A DNA stretch of 64,000 nt from Clostridium sp. Ade.TY (GCF_000498355.1 NZ_AVSV01000003.1:186001-250000); one strand, 5' to 3'; shown: positions 15,709-25,830, counted from the first letter of the stretch. The notes: a model not told the origin generated them from the sequence alone. A program made the numbers and translations.

Positions 15709-16764
15709 ATGAATGGATTAATGAGTGTATTTTTTCGTTTAATTCCTTTAATAATGGGAGCTATATGTATATCATATGGATTCTATGTTAAAGTTTTGGA
15801 ACAAACAACAGGTACAGGATACATTGTTGCAAGTCATGTACTTATAGCATTAACAGCAATTTGTATAGCATTATTTGCAACAGCAGCAACAATTATTAGA
15901 CAATTAACAAACAAATATAATAAATTTTATAAGTGGGTTTTACCAATAATAGGATATGTTTCTGGGATTTTTACCGTATGTGTTGGAATTTATATTTGGG
16001 AAACAGCAGAGAATAATTCAGCATATTTTGTATCAGGTAATATTGCTTTTGCAATAGGATTAATAGCTTGTTGTGTTGCTACAGTTGCAACAGCATCAAC
16101 AAAATTTATAATGATAACAAAAAATGAATCAAATTTAAAACCTGGCGAAAAACCAAATGGAGCATTTTCAGAAAGACAAGCTAGAGTATTAATATCAATT
16201 CCGGTTATTTGTACAATAATAGGGTTATTAAGAGGCTTTTATTTATTATTTAAAGAAAGTGCAACACCTTATTTTGTTGCAGCTCATGTAGTTATTGGAG
16301 TTGCTTTTGTATGTGCAAGTTTAATATCATTAGTTGCAAGTATAGTTAGACAAATACAAAATACTTTCACAAATAGGGAAAGATGGATATGGAGTTTATT
16401 TGTATTACTTATGGGAACTATAAATATAATATGGGGAATAATAGTACTAATAATATGCAATAATGAGGCATGGATAGCACCTGGATTTGTACTAATTGGT
16501 TTAGGTCTTATTTGCTATAGCATATCAAGTAAAGTAATATTATTAGCTTCAGTATGGCGTAGAAGTTGTGATTTATCAAATAGGATACCAATAATTCCAG
16601 TTATAACAGCTTTAATATGTTTATTTTTATCAATATATTTGTTTGAAGCTAGTTTATTTAATCCAGCTTATTTTGTACCAGCCCATGTTATGGTTGGATT
16701 AGGAGCTGTATGTTTTACTTTATTTTCAATAGTTTCAATACTTGAAAGTGGAACATCAAAATAA
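15709..16764 (+). CDS. DUF2776 (YhiM-like) inner membrane protein
   Basis: 351 residues, about ten membrane helices arranged as three similar units. Each unit contains a Y(F/I)V-(A/P)-(S/A/G)HV motif: YIVASHVLIA near 44, YFVAAHVVIG near 189, YFVPAHVMVG near 320; a related YFVSGNIAFA lies near 106. This internal repetition and the length match the DUF2776 family that includes E. coli YhiM, linked to acid tolerance at low temperature. ATG 15709 follows GGAG at 15697-15700. Single gene with its own strong promoter, structured leader and perfect terminator. Function in Clostridium unknown. Confidence 0.75.
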   Translation: MNGLMSVFFRLIPLIMGAICISYGFYVKVLEQTTGTGYIVASHVLIALTAICIALFATAATIIRQLTNKYNKFYKWVLPIIGYVSGIFTVCVGIYIWETAENNSAYFVSGNIAFAIGLIACCVATVATASTKFIMITKNESNLKPGEKPNGAFSERQARVLISIPVICTIIGLLRGFYLLFKESATPYFVAAHVVIGVAFVCASLISLVASIVRQIQNTFTNRERWIWSLFVLLMGTINIIWGIIVLIICNNEAWIAPGFVLIGLGLICYSISSKVILLASVWRRSCDLSNRIPIIPVITALICLFLSIYLFEASLFNPAYFVPAHVMVGLGAVCFTLFSIVSILESGTSK

Positions 16765-16801
16765 TAATATAGATATTTCTATAAAAACATAACCGAAATT
16801 A

Positions 16802-16853
16802 AAAATATCATCTACAAATACTTAAATATTTGTAGATGATATTTTTTTTATAT
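16802..16853 (+). terminator. Intrinsic terminator
   Basis: A perfect 19-bp stem (aaaatatcatctacaaata and its complement at 16827-16845), loop cttaaa, then T-rich tail. Confidence 0.9.
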
Positions 16854-16948
16854 TCCAATTTTGTGAATGATAATGTAAATAAATTCACATAGTTTTAATT
16901 AAAATTAAATTTTGGTGTTAAAAAAATTAACAAAGTTTAACAAAAATA

Positions 16949-16978
16949 TTGTATATTCTCAGATAAACGTGATATAAT
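16949..16978 (+). promoter_or_regulatory. Possible promoter of the XRE-TPR operon
   Basis: TTGTAT (16949-16954), 18 bases, TATAAT (16973-16978). The -10 is perfect and the -35 weak. It lies 74 bases before the first XRE-TPR gene. Confidence 0.5.
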
Positions 16979-17051
16979 GAATTAAAATTTAAACAAAATG
17001 TAAATAAGATTAATAAATATTGAATAAATATAAAGCAAAGGAAGATACTAT

Positions 17052-18353
17052 ATGGAAATTTTATCTTTAGGAGAAAAAATAAAAAGAAAAAGAAAAGAAC
17101 TTAATATGACATTAAAAGATTTAGCTAAAGACAGAATAACTCCAGGACAAATAAGTTTAGTTGAATCAGGTAGATCAAATCCATCAATGGATTTATTAGA
17201 ATATTTAGCTGCTAATTTAAAAACAACAGTAGAATACCTTATGGAATCAGAAGAAAGCCAAGCTCATAAAGTATGTACGTATTATGAGCAAATAGCAGAA
17301 GCTTACATGCTTAATAAAAATTATGATGTTAGCGAAAATTACATATTAAAGGCTTTAGAGTATGCAGAAAAGTATAACTTAGAATACAAAAAAGGCACAC
17401 TTATAAGACTTAAAGCTAAAATATATTTAAGAAAAGAAGAGTTTTCTTTAGCTCAAAAGAGCTTTTTATCTGCTAATGTTATTTTTACGAAAAATAATAA
17501 TTACAGAGAAATAATAGAAACATTTTTAAACCTTGCAAAAATAACATTACAACTTAAAGCATATTATTCAGCAAATAGTTATTTAAAACAAGCTGAAAAA
17601 GTATTTTTAGATAATAATATTTCAGAAGATTATCTTTTAGGAGAAATATATTTTTATTTAGCAAAAACATATTTTGCTATGGATAATATAGGACGAGCTA
17701 TGGATTATTCATTTTTAGCTAAAGAAAAACTAGATATCATAAATAACAAAGAAAAACATGCAGAAACTTTATTAGCGTTATCAGAAGAGTGCAACAATAA
17801 CGGTGACTTGGAAAATGCTATAAAGTATTCAAGTGAAACTTTAAAACTTTATAAAGAAATAGAAGATGTAGCCAATATATCAAATGTAGAAAATGAACTT
17901 GGAAAGCTTTTTTATAATTTTGAAAACATAGATGAATCATTTAAAAGATATGAAGTTTCAAAAAATATTAGAATACAAAATAATGATAAAAAAATTACTG
18001 AAACTCTTATAAATATATGTAAAAATTATTTAAAAGTAAAAGATCTTAAAAAGTGCGAAGAAGTTTTAAATAGCATATATGAAAGATTAACAGAGGATAA
18101 TATAGAAGAGTTAATAGAATGTAATTTAATAAAATACAGAATGTTAATTATAAATGAAAAAAATATAGAAGCTGAAAAAGTTTTATTAGAAAATTATAAT
18201 ATAGCAATGGAAAATCATTTGTTAAAAATATTAGGTGAACTTGCAATAATGATTGGAAAATTTTATATAGACAATAAAAAAGAAGACGAAGCAAAATTAT
18301 ATTTAAATGAAGGTGTTAGTATTTTCAAAGAAGTTGGAATACTAGCAAACTAA
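17052..18353 (+). CDS. XRE-type regulator with TPR repeats (first of a tandem pair)
   Basis: 433 residues. An N-terminal helix-turn-helix of the Cro/CI/XRE type (about 6-62: LGEKIKRKRKELNMTLKDLA then ITPGQISLVESGRSNPS). About nine tetratricopeptide-like helical pairs follow to the end (for example AEAYMLNKNYDVSENYILKALEYAEKYN). This is the architecture of RRNPP regulators, whose TPR domain binds a peptide, but no pheromone gene is visible nearby. Its product and the next one share an almost identical start (MEILS-GEKIKR), so they arose by duplication. The pair lies just before clpB, with a terminator between. Confidence 0.85.
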   Translation: MEILSLGEKIKRKRKELNMTLKDLAKDRITPGQISLVESGRSNPSMDLLEYLAANLKTTVEYLMESEESQAHKVCTYYEQIAEAYMLNKNYDVSENYILKALEYAEKYNLEYKKGTLIRLKAKIYLRKEEFSLAQKSFLSANVIFTKNNNYREIIETFLNLAKITLQLKAYYSANSYLKQAEKVFLDNNISEDYLLGEIYFYLAKTYFAMDNIGRAMDYSFLAKEKLDIINNKEKHAETLLALSEECNNNGDLENAIKYSSETLKLYKEIEDVANISNVENELGKLFYNFENIDESFKRYEVSKNIRIQNNDKKITETLINICKNYLKVKDLKKCEEVLNSIYERLTEDNIEELIECNLIKYRMLIINEKNIEAEKVLLENYNIAMENHLLKILGELAIMIGKFYIDNKKEDEAKLYLNEGVSIFKEVGILAN

Positions 18354-18367
18354 AGAAGGTGGGAATT

Positions 18368-19627
18368 ATGGAGATACTTTCAACAGGTGAAAAAATAAAA
18401 AGAGCTAGAATATATAGAGGGATTACACTTAAAGAGTTGTGTAATGATAAAATATCAATTTCTAAAATGAGTTGTATAGAAAATGGTAAGGTCAAGGCTG
18501 ATGAAGAAATATTAAGATATGTTTCAAATATAATTGGATTAGATTATGAGTATATCTCAAAAGATGTTTATGACCAGATAATAGAAAATATAGATGTTTT
18601 TGAAAAAGAAGAAGTATTAAATGCGTCTTTAGAAAAAGATATAAAGTTAAATTTAGATTATGCAGTTGGTTATGAATATTATGAGTTGGCATTTAAATTA
18701 ATTCATAAACTTTTTAACTGTTATTTAGATAATAATAAAAAGGATGAAATACTTGATATAATTCCAAAATATTATGACTTATATAGAAGAAATAATTCGG
18801 AAGAAAATACTATAATATATTTTAAGGATATGGCTAATTATTTTTATAAAATAAAAGAGTATAGTGAGGCTAGAACTTATTATAGTAGAGTTATAGAAAT
18901 ATTAGAAAAAGATAATAACAATAAAGAAAGCGAACTTTATTGTTATATAGTATATAGAGAAGGTATGTGCCTTTTAAAATGCAATGAATATGACGAGGCT
19001 GAAAAATATTTAAAAATAGCTAAAGAGTTATTAAGTAATATAAAAGATAATGAAATAGTAAGCAAAATACATTATGCAAATAATATTATTGGAATTCTTA
19101 ATAATAATGTAGATGCATTGGATATTAAAAAATCATGTGATTTTTTAAAGGATACAACAAGAATTGCATCATTTAAATTGGATTATGCAGAAGCTTATTT
19201 TATAATTGATAAAGAAGAAGAGGCCCTTAGAGAAATTGATGAAGCAATTGAAATGTTATCTCAAGATTTTACCTATGAAATAGGTGAAGTATATATACAA
19301 TGTGCTAATATACTTAAAAATAATGGAAAGATAGAATTTGCAGAAGAGTTAGCTGATAAAGCTTTAAATATTGCAATTGAAATAAATCATATAATACTTA
19401 TAGAAAAATCATATTACTTAAAAGGAATACTTCTTCAAAAACAAAATAGATTTAGAGAAGCTGAACTTTATATGAATTTATCTCTAGATTCATTAGTTAA
19501 GTTTGGAACTAAAAATGATTTATATAAAAGATATATAGATATAGCTAATATGTATCATAAAACTCAAGAAATTCAAGATTCAATAAAATATTTTACATTA
19601 GCTATGAATATAAAGAAAAAAATATAA
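18368..19627 (+). CDS. XRE-type regulator with TPR repeats (second of a tandem pair)
   Basis: 419 residues. Same plan as the upstream gene: a degenerate XRE helix-turn-helix (STGEKIKRARIYRGITLKEL, then ISISKMSCIENGKVKADEE), then TPR-like helices (EYSEARTYYSRVIEILEKD; NEYDEAEKYLKIAKELLS; RFREAELYMNLSLDSL). ATG 18368 is preferred to GTG 18359 because gaaggtggg overlaps the GTG and is spaced for the ATG. It begins 14 bases after its paralogue's stop, so it is co-transcribed. The helix-turn-helix differs from its partner in the recognition region, which suggests different targets or heterodimer action. Confidence 0.85.
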   Translation: MEILSTGEKIKRARIYRGITLKELCNDKISISKMSCIENGKVKADEEILRYVSNIIGLDYEYISKDVYDQIIENIDVFEKEEVLNASLEKDIKLNLDYAVGYEYYELAFKLIHKLFNCYLDNNKKDEILDIIPKYYDLYRRNNSEENTIIYFKDMANYFYKIKEYSEARTYYSRVIEILEKDNNNKESELYCYIVYREGMCLLKCNEYDEAEKYLKIAKELLSNIKDNEIVSKIHYANNIIGILNNNVDALDIKKSCDFLKDTTRIASFKLDYAEAYFIIDKEEEALREIDEAIEMLSQDFTYEIGEVYIQCANILKNNGKIEFAEELADKALNIAIEINHIILIEKSYYLKGILLQKQNRFREAELYMNLSLDSLVKFGTKNDLYKRYIDIANMYHKTQEIQDSIKYFTLAMNIKKKI

Positions 19628-19638
19628 TTATTAAAATT

Positions 19639-19680
19639 TACCTATAGGTTAAGAAATAGTTTAATCTATAGGTATTTTTT
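19639..19680 (+). terminator. Intrinsic terminator
   Basis: Arms tacctatag and ctataggta, extended by gttaa/ttaat, then six T residues, right after the second XRE-TPR gene. Confidence 0.8.
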
Positions 19681-20001
19681 ATTTAGTTTAAGTAAAATAA
19701 TATGATATTTATTTAAATAAAGTTATGTCATTGTAAATTTTATACATAAAGTTAAGGGATAATGAAGAATTTTTAAAGAAATATAGAGAAAAATAAATTT
19801 ATAGTAAATGAAATATTTTATTGGAATTTATATACTTTAAGAAATGGCTATTTTAAAGGGATTAAGACTAACTTAATTAAGTATTTTTAGTATTGCTTGT
19901 TAACAAAATAAAAAACTAAGAAAAATAGAGTAATATATAGAAAAATAGAGAAATATATATAAAATATAAAAAAATTCAAAAAAATCATTCGAAAATCAAA
20001 C
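19681..20001. other. Intergenic region upstream of the clpB promoter
   Basis: About 320 bases of AT-rich sequence between the XRE-TPR terminator and the CtsR operator. No open frame with a ribosome site, no RNA motif and no convincing repeat. It contains several tandem-like strings of the form aaaatagaga, probably low complexity. Confidence 0.5.
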
Positions 20002-20031
20002 TTTGACTTTCTTTGACTAATATAATATTAT
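20002..20031 (+). promoter_or_regulatory. clpB promoter overlapped by a CtsR operator
   Basis: TTTGACT-TTC-TTTGACT (20002-20018) is, on the other strand, AGTCAAA-GAA-AGTCAAA. That exactly fits the CtsR heptad repeat (A/G)GTCAAA-NAN-(A/G)GTCAAA. The first TTGACT (20003-20008) also works as -35 with TATTAT (20026-20031) 17 bases on, so bound CtsR would block RNA polymerase. Confidence 0.85.
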
Positions 20032-20066
20032 GATATCAAGATAAAAACGTAAGAGGTGAATTAAAG

Positions 20067-22670
20067 ATGAATGTAGATAGAATGACATTAAGAGTTCAAA
20101 ATGCTTTAAACGAGGCTAATTTAATAGCCGTTAAAAATAATAATCAACAAATGGATGTAATTCATCTTTTTGCTAGTTTAGTAGAACAACAAGATGGATT
20201 AATACCAAATATATTAAATAAAATGGGAATTCAAGTAAAGAGCTTAGAGAATGCAATTAATCAAGCTATTTCACGTCTTCCTAAAGTAACAGCATCATCT
20301 GGTGCAGAATCAAATGTTTATATAACAAAGAAGATACAAGAAGTATTAATAAGAGCAGATGAAATATCAAAGAAATTTGAAGATTCATATATAAGTGTTG
20401 AGCATTTAATGCTTGCAATTATGGAAATTGATAAAAATGGAGAAGTTGGACATTTATTAGATATGTATGACATATCAGAAGATAAATTTATGGAAGTATT
20501 AAAAGAAGTTCGTGGAAGTCAAAGAGTTGATACTCAAGACCCAGAAGGAACTTATGATGCCTTAGCTAAATATGGTACAAATTTAAATGAATTAGTTAAA
20601 AGTCATAAATTAGACCCAGTTATAGGTAGAGATGAAGAGATAAGAAGAACTGTTAGAATACTTTCAAGAAGAACTAAAAATAATCCAGTATTAATTGGTG
20701 AACCTGGTGTTGGTAAAACAGCAATAGTTGAAGGTTTAGCACAAAGAATAGTTAATGGTGATGTACCAGAAGGATTAAAGGATAAAGTAATATTCTCATT
20801 AGATATGGGTTCACTTATAGCAGGAGCTAAATATAGAGGTGAATTCGAAGAAAGATTAAAAGCAGTACTTAAAGAAGTTCAAAGCAGTGAAGGTAGATTA
20901 ATATTATTTATTGATGAAATACACACAATTGTTGGAGCAGGTAAAACAGATGGTGCAATGGATGCAGGTAACCTTATTAAGCCATTACTTGCAAGAGGAG
21001 AATTACACTGTATTGGTGCAACAACTTTTGATGAATACAGACAATATATTGAAAAAGATAAAGCTTTAGAGAGAAGATTCCAACCTGTAATTGTAAATGA
21101 GCCATCAGTAGATGATGCAATATCAATTTTAAGAGGTTTAAAAGAAAGATTTGAAATACACCATGGTGTTAGAATACATGACTCAGCAATAGTTGCAGCA
21201 GTTAAACTATCTGATAGATATATTCAAGATAGATACTTACCAGATAAAGCAATTGATTTAATTGATGAAGCTGGAGCTATGATAAGATCTGAAGTTGATT
21301 CACTTCCAACAGAACTTGATGCGGTTAGAAGAAAGATATTCCAATTAGAAACAGAAAAAGAAGCTCTATCAAGAGAAAAGGATGATAATTCTAAGAAGAG
21401 ATTAGAAGTAATAGAAAAAGAATTAGCAGACCTTAGAGAGCAAAATGATGGAATGAGTGCTAAATATGAAAAAGAAAAAGAAAATATCGTAGACCTTAGA
21501 GAATTAAAAGAAAAATTAGATGAATCTAAAGGCGATCTTGAAAGATATGAAAGAAACTATGATTATAATAAAGTAGCTGAAATTAGATATAGTGTAATTC
21601 CAGAATTAGAAGAAAAAATTAAAGCAAAAGAAGAGGAAGTAAAAGAAAACTCAGAAGGTGCTTTATTAAAAGAAGAAGTAACAGAAGAAGAAGTTGGAGA
21701 AGTTCTTTCAAAATGGACAGGAATTCCAGTTACAAAGCTTATGGAAGGTGAAAGAGAAAAACTTTTAAGATTAGATGAAGAGTTACAATCTAGAGTAATA
21801 GATCAAGATGAAGCTGTAGATTCAGTAGCAAATGCTATACTTAGAGCAAGAGCTGGACTTAAAGATGAAAATAAACCAATTGGATCATTTATATTCTTAG
21901 GACCAACTGGTGTTGGTAAAACAGAACTTGCAAAAACTTTAGCAAGAACACTATTTGATAGTGAAGAAAGTATGATAAGAATTGATATGTCTGAATACAT
22001 GGAAAAACAATCAGTTTCAAGATTAGTTGGACCACCTCCAGGATATGTTGGATATGAAGAAGGAGGACAATTAACAGAAGCTGTTAGAAGACATCCTTAT
22101 TCAGTAGTATTATTTGATGAAATAGAAAAAGCACATCCAGATGTATTTAATGTATTTTTACAAATACTAGATGACGGTAGACTTACTGATAATAAAGGTA
22201 AGACTGTAGATTTTAAAAATACTATAATAATTATGACATCAAATATAGGTTCACACTTCCTATTAGAAGGAACAAAAGATGGTGACATTTCAGAACAAGC
22301 AAGAGAATTTGTAATGAATGAAATGAAATCAAGATTTAAACCAGAATTCTTAAATAGAGTTGATGATATTATAATGTTTAGACCATTATCAGAAAATGGT
22401 ATTAAGAAAATTATTGATATATTCTTAAAAGATGTTGAAAAGAGATTATCAGAAAAGAATATAAAACTTGAAGTTACAGATGGAGCTAAGCATATATTAG
22501 CTAAAGAAGGATATGATCCTGTATATGGTGCAAGACCACTTAAGAGATATATTCAAAATACTTTAGAAAATAAATTAGCTAGAATGATAATTAAAGGAAC
22601 AATTGGATATGGCTCAATTGTAAAAATTGACGGTGAAGGCGATAATTTAACAATTAAACCTATTAATTAA
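20067..22670 (+). CDS. clpB: ATP-dependent disaggregase ClpB
   Basis: 867 residues, the normal ClpB length. Double-Clp N domain (1-150), first AAA+ module with Walker [10 protein letters not shown] near 211 and Walker [11 protein letters not shown] near 280, the coiled-coil M domain (about 410-530, [20 protein letters not shown] onward), the second AAA+ module with Walker [10 protein letters not shown] near 612, and the C-terminal oligomerisation domain. The M domain and lack of a ClpP-binding tripeptide loop distinguish it from ClpC and ClpA. It rescues aggregated proteins with DnaK after heat stress. Repression by CtsR is indicated by the operator at 20002-20018. Confidence 0.97.
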   Translation: MNVDRMTLRVQNALNEANLIAVKNNNQQMDVIHLFASLVEQQDGLIPNILNKMGIQVKSLENAINQAISRLPKVTASSGAESNVYITKKIQEVLIRADEISKKFEDSYISVEHLMLAIMEIDKNGEVGHLLDMYDISEDKFMEVLKEVRGSQRVDTQDPEGTYDALAKYGTNLNELVKSHKLDPVIGRDEEIRRTVRILSRRTKNNPVLIGEPGVGKTAIVEGLAQRIVNGDVPEGLKDKVIFSLDMGSLIAGAKYRGEFEERLKAVLKEVQSSEGRLILFIDEIHTIVGAGKTDGAMDAGNLIKPLLARGELHCIGATTFDEYRQYIEKDKALERRFQPVIVNEPSVDDAISILRGLKERFEIHHGVRIHDSAIVAAVKLSDRYIQDRYLPDKAIDLIDEAGAMIRSEVDSLPTELDAVRRKIFQLETEKEALSREKDDNSKKRLEVIEKELADLREQNDGMSAKYEKEKENIVDLRELKEKLDESKGDLERYERNYDYNKVAEIRYSVIPELEEKIKAKEEEVKENSEGALLKEEVTEEEVGEVLSKWTGIPVTKLMEGEREKLLRLDEELQSRVIDQDEAVDSVANAILRARAGLKDENKPIGSFIFLGPTGVGKTELAKTLARTLFDSEESMIRIDMSEYMEKQSVSRLVGPPPGYVGYEEGGQLTEAVRRHPYSVVLFDEIEKAHPDVFNVFLQILDDGRLTDNKGKTVDFKNTIIIMTSNIGSHFLLEGTKDGDISEQAREFVMNEMKSRFKPEFLNRVDDIIMFRPLSENGIKKIIDIFLKDVEKRLSEKNIKLEVTDGAKHILAKEGYDPVYGARPLKRYIQNTLENKLARMIIKGTIGYGSIVKIDGEGDNLTIKPIN

Positions 22671-22710
22671 AAGTATATAAACCCCTAAATGACATAAAAT
22701 AAATATAAGG

Positions 22711-22750
22711 TGGGTGGGTGAAAGATAATATCTTTTCCTGCCCATTTTTT
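22711..22750 (+). terminator. Intrinsic terminator of clpB
   Basis: Arms tgggtgggtgaaagata and tatcttttcctgccca pair with a bulge, followed by six T residues. Confidence 0.75.
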
Positions 22751-22775
22751 AAATGTAAAATTAGGAGGGATTTAA

Positions 22776-23165
22776 ATGGACTACTTAACTCCAGAGGATA
22801 ATTATTTAGTTGTTTTGCCAAATGGGATGGCTATAACATTTAAAGATATTGAGGGATGTCATGCATATATAAACAGATATTATGAAGAGAAAATAAAATT
22901 AAATGGAATAGAAAATATATATGCAAATTATGATATGTATGAAGAAAAATCTAGAGAAGATATTGCTAGAGTTATAGGAGCTGAAGAAGGTGAAGCAAAA
23001 ATATATGAATTAGAAAGTGTAATAGAACAAATAAGAAAAAGTAGTGTATTTGTTGATGAAGCTGATGATATTATCAATAAACTTATGAGTAATAAATGTA
23101 AAATAGATATATCAGATTATGGAATAGATAGTGCATTACTTAATTCAGAACAAGTAATATATTAA
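22776..23165 (+). CDS. Unrecognised 129-residue protein
   Basis: Small acidic soluble protein beginning MDYLTPEDNYLVVLPNGMAI. The start looks like a beta hairpin, followed by helices (CHAYINRYYEEKIKLNGIE; GEAKIYELESVIEQIRKS; ADDIINKLMSNKCKIDISD). No motif recognised. aggaggga lies 7 bases before the ATG. It sits alone between clpB and the antiporter, bounded by terminators on both sides, so its position beside clpB need not mean a shared function. Confidence 0.7.
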   Translation: MDYLTPEDNYLVVLPNGMAITFKDIEGCHAYINRYYEEKIKLNGIENIYANYDMYEEKSREDIARVIGAEEGEAKIYELESVIEQIRKSSVFVDEADDIINKLMSNKCKIDISDYGIDSALLNSEQVIY

Positions 23166-23174
23166 GTTTACTTT

Positions 23175-23216
23175 ATTCAGCTAAATATAAATTATATTTT
23201 AGCTGAATTTATTTTT
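23175..23216 (+). terminator. Intrinsic terminator
   Basis: Stem attcagctaaa / tttagctgaat, loop of about 11 bases, then tttattttt. Confidence 0.75.
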
Positions 23217-23488
23217 GTAAATAAAAATTAAACTTAAAAATATATGTCTTTGATTAGTTGACTTTATATTATGTATTAATAATATACTTACAAAATAATT
23301 GAAATTTAAAATATGGAGAAGAAATAGTCAATAATAAAAATATATTAGGTTTTAGTTTACTTAATAAATTTCTATATTAAAAAATAATTAACAAATAAGA
23401 AAGAAACTAATTGCATATTATATATGGAAATCTTTTTATAAGAATTAAAATATAAGTTTTCCTAAATGATAATATGGGGGATTAGTTT
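23217..23488 (+). promoter_or_regulatory. Leader and promoter region of the antiporter gene
   Basis: A TTGACT at about 23259 followed 16-17 bases later by TAATAT suggests a promoter and a leader of roughly 190 bases. I see no recognisable riboswitch in that leader. A run of five G (cut by the ATG spacing) acts as ribosome site. Confidence 0.4.
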
Positions 23489-24661
23489 ATGTTACATTAT
23501 GGTTTTTTATTGGATATAGCAATTATTTTATTAAGTACAAAGTTTTTAGGAATAGTAACTAAAAGGTTTAAAATGCCACAAGTAGTTGGAGCGTTACTTG
23601 CAGGTATTATACTTGGACCTGCAATGTTTAATGTACTTAGAGAAACAGAATTTATTCAACAGATGGCAGAACTTGGAGTAATAGTTTTAATGTTTACGGC
23701 AGGTCTTGAAACGGATATTACAGAGCTTAAGAAAACAGGTAAAGTGGCGTTTGTAGTTGCATTACTTGGAGTATTAGTTCCTCTTGGACTTGTTTTTATA
23801 GTTTCTAGTATATTTTATGGTAATGGACTTTTTAATCAAAATGGCAATGAATTATTACAAAATATATTTATAGCAGTAATATTTACGGCAACATCGGTAA
23901 GTATAACAGTTGAAACATTAAAAGAACTTGGTAAGATAAATACTAAAGCAGGAAATACAATACTTGGAGCTGCTCTTATAGATGATGTATTAGGTATAAT
24001 AGGCCTTACAATAATTATGAGCATGGCAGACCAATCAGTTGTTATGTGGAAAGTATTTTTGAAAATTATATTATTTTTTATTTTTTCTGCTTGTATTGGA
24101 TATATATTTTATTTAATATTTCAAAAGCTTATAAAAAGATATCATAAAGATATGAGAAGATTTGTAATAATATCATTTGTATTTTGTTTACTTTTGGCAT
24201 ATGTAGCAGAAGAATTTTTTGGAGTTGCAGATATTACAGGAGCTTTTATTGCAGGGCTTATAATATCAAATACTGAAAAAACAAAATATATAAATTCAAG
24301 GTTTGATACATTATCTTATATATTATTATCACCTATATTTTTTGCAAGTATAGGAATAAAGGTTGAGCTTGCAGATATGTCTAATAAGCTAATATTATTT
24401 ACCGTAATACTATTTATTATAGCTGTAATAAGTAAAATTATAGGTTGTATGATTGGTGCAAGATTATTTAAGTATAGTAATAGAGAGTCAATTCAAGTGG
24501 GAGTAGGAATGATTTCAAGAGGTGAGGTTGCACTTATAGTTGCAAGTAAAGGTATTGGAGCAAATTTGGTAAGTCAAACTATACTCGGCCCAATAGTTAT
24601 AGTAGTTGTATTAACAACAGTAATTACTCCTATATTATTAAAATTTGTGTTTAGAGATTAA
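23489..24661 (+). CDS. CPA2 family cation/proton antiporter
   Basis: 390 residues, about 12-13 membrane helices, no C-terminal Rck/TrkA domain. The ion-binding double aspartate is present in ALIDDVLGIIGL near 162-173. PQVVGALLAGIILGP in helix 2 and the GVADITGAFIAGLIIS segment are typical of the NapA/GerN/KefB-like CPA2 group. It would exchange Na+ or K+ for protons across the membrane. In clostridia and bacilli some members of this size (GerN, GerO type) serve spore germination. That role is possible here but not shown by sequence. Confidence 0.88.
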   Translation: MLHYGFLLDIAIILLSTKFLGIVTKRFKMPQVVGALLAGIILGPAMFNVLRETEFIQQMAELGVIVLMFTAGLETDITELKKTGKVAFVVALLGVLVPLGLVFIVSSIFYGNGLFNQNGNELLQNIFIAVIFTATSVSITVETLKELGKINTKAGNTILGAALIDDVLGIIGLTIIMSMADQSVVMWKVFLKIILFFIFSACIGYIFYLIFQKLIKRYHKDMRRFVIISFVFCLLLAYVAEEFFGVADITGAFIAGLIISNTEKTKYINSRFDTLSYILLSPIFFASIGIKVELADMSNKLILFTVILFIIAVISKIIGCMIGARLFKYSNRESIQVGVGMISRGEVALIVASKGIGANLVSQTILGPIVIVVVLTTVITPILLKFVFRD

Positions 24662-24666
24662 ATTTA

Positions 24667-24714
24667 AAAAAATAAAAAGAAAGGAAATATTGTATATTTT
24701 CCTTCTTTTTATTT
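24667..24714. terminator. Bidirectional intrinsic terminator
   Basis: Arms of the type aaataaaaagaaaggaaa and ttttccttctttttattt with one bulge, placed between the convergent antiporter and rubredoxin genes. Confidence 0.8.
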
Positions 24715-24736
24715 AAGTAAAGTTTTATTTATATAA

Positions 24737-24898
24737 TTATTCTGTTACTGAAAATTGATCTTTACCTACTCCACATAGAGGGCAAGTCCAATCTTCAGGA
24801 ATATCTTCAAAGCTAGTTCCTGGGTTTACACCGTTATCTGGATCTCCTACTGCTGGATCATAAATATATCCACAAATATCACATATATACTTTTTCAT
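24737..24898 (-). CDS. Rubredoxin
   Basis: 53 residues. Both iron-binding knuckles are intact: [10 protein letters not shown] (Cys6, Cys9) and CPLCGVGKD (Cys39, Cys42), with [14 protein letters not shown] between them. It binds one Fe(Cys)4 centre and carries single electrons in the cytoplasm, in clostridia mostly for oxygen and peroxide reduction or as donor to reductases. aggagg lies 9-10 bases before the ATG. Monocistronic, antisense to its neighbours. Confidence 0.97.
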   Translation of the reverse strand: MKKYICDICGYIYDPAVGDPDNGVNPGTSFEDIPEDWTCPLCGVGKDQFSVTE

Positions 24899-25163
24899 AT
24901 GAAAAACCTCCTAGTAATCTTTTGTTATTTATATGATAATTATACAACTATTTATTTATAAAAATAGTATTTAATTTATAAAATAGGTTAAATTTAGGTG
25001 AATATTATTAAGGGCAAGTATAAATTAAATAATTATTTTAAAGAAAGTAAAACTTTATTCAATTTGATTAAAAATAAATTTGAAAAAAGAAGTATTTTAT
25101 ATAAAAAATAGAGAAAAAATTAATATAAAAAAGATAAATTAAAATAATTAAACAATTTAATAT

Positions 25164-25202
25164 TGATAATCATTTTCAATAATTAAAATAAGATGATATT
25201 AT
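25164..25202 (+). promoter_or_regulatory. Fur-family operator and promoter of the S4 paralogue
   Basis: TGATAATCATTTTCA (25164-25178) matches the 7-1-7 motif TGATAATnATTATCA used by Fur/Zur/PerR proteins at 13 of 14 defined positions. A TTTTCA (25173-25178) - 18 - TATTAT (25197-25202) promoter overlaps it. Repression by a metal-sensing Fur-type regulator is inferred; which metal cannot be read from the site. Confidence 0.6.
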
Positions 25203-25236
25203 ATATCCATAAAGTATTTTTATAGGAGGTAAATAA

Positions 25237-25830
25237 ATGGCGAAAATGATGGGTCCACGTTTTAAAATGTGCAGAAGACTTGGCCTTAATGTTATAGGTC
25301 ATCCTAAAGCAATGAAACGTGCAGGCAAAGGAACTAGTAGAGCAGATAAAAAATTATCTGACTATGGTGTAAGATTATTAGAAAAACAAAGACTTAGAGC
25401 TTATTATGGAGTTTTAGAAAAGCAGTTTGAAAGATATGTAAAAGATGCTTTTAAATCAAAAATTCAACCTGGTGATGCTTTATTATTAACACTTGAATCA
25501 AGACTTGATAATATGGTTTACAGAATGGGTTTTGCAAACTCAATAAGAGCAAGCAGACAAATGGTTAATCATGGTCATTTTTTAGTCAATGGAGAAAAGG
25601 TAAATATTCCATCATACAAATTAAAACCGGGAGATAATGTAACTCTTAGGGAGAAGTCTCGTAAAGTAGAATTATTTGTTAATACATTCAAAGAAAATGA
25701 ATTAAATACTTTTCCTTATATAGGAAAGGATATTGAAAATTTTGTTGGTACTTATGTTAGAGAACCAGAGAGAAATGAGTTGCCAATAGAAATTAATGAA
25801 CAATTAATAGTAGAGTTTTACTCTAAATAA
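25237..25830 (+). CDS. rpsD: Ribosomal protein S4, zinc-ligand-free paralogue
   Basis: 197 residues. A 16S rRNA binding protein that nucleates small-subunit assembly. The S4 RNA-binding fold is clear around 95-150 ([20 protein letters not shown], then [11 protein letters not shown]). The N-terminal zinc knuckle of C+ S4 proteins is absent: only one Cys remains ([11 protein letters not shown]), so this is the zinc-free form. It is not in the usual S13-S11-S4-rpoA operon but alone, behind a Fur-type box. A second, main S4 gene is therefore expected elsewhere. aggaggt precedes the ATG. Confidence 0.93.
   Translation: MAKMMGPRFKMCRRLGLNVIGHPKAMKRAGKGTSRADKKLSDYGVRLLEKQRLRAYYGVLEKQFERYVKDAFKSKIQPGDALLLTLESRLDNMVYRMGFANSIRASRQMVNHGHFLVNGEKVNIPSYKLKPGDNVTLREKSRKVELFVNTFKENELNTFPYIGKDIENFVGTYVREPERNELPIEINEQLIVEFYSK

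Noticed and set aside
19681-20001. CIRCE element for clpB
   Set aside because: No TTAGCACTC-N9-GAGTGCTAA-like inverted repeat is present; the CtsR site explains the control.
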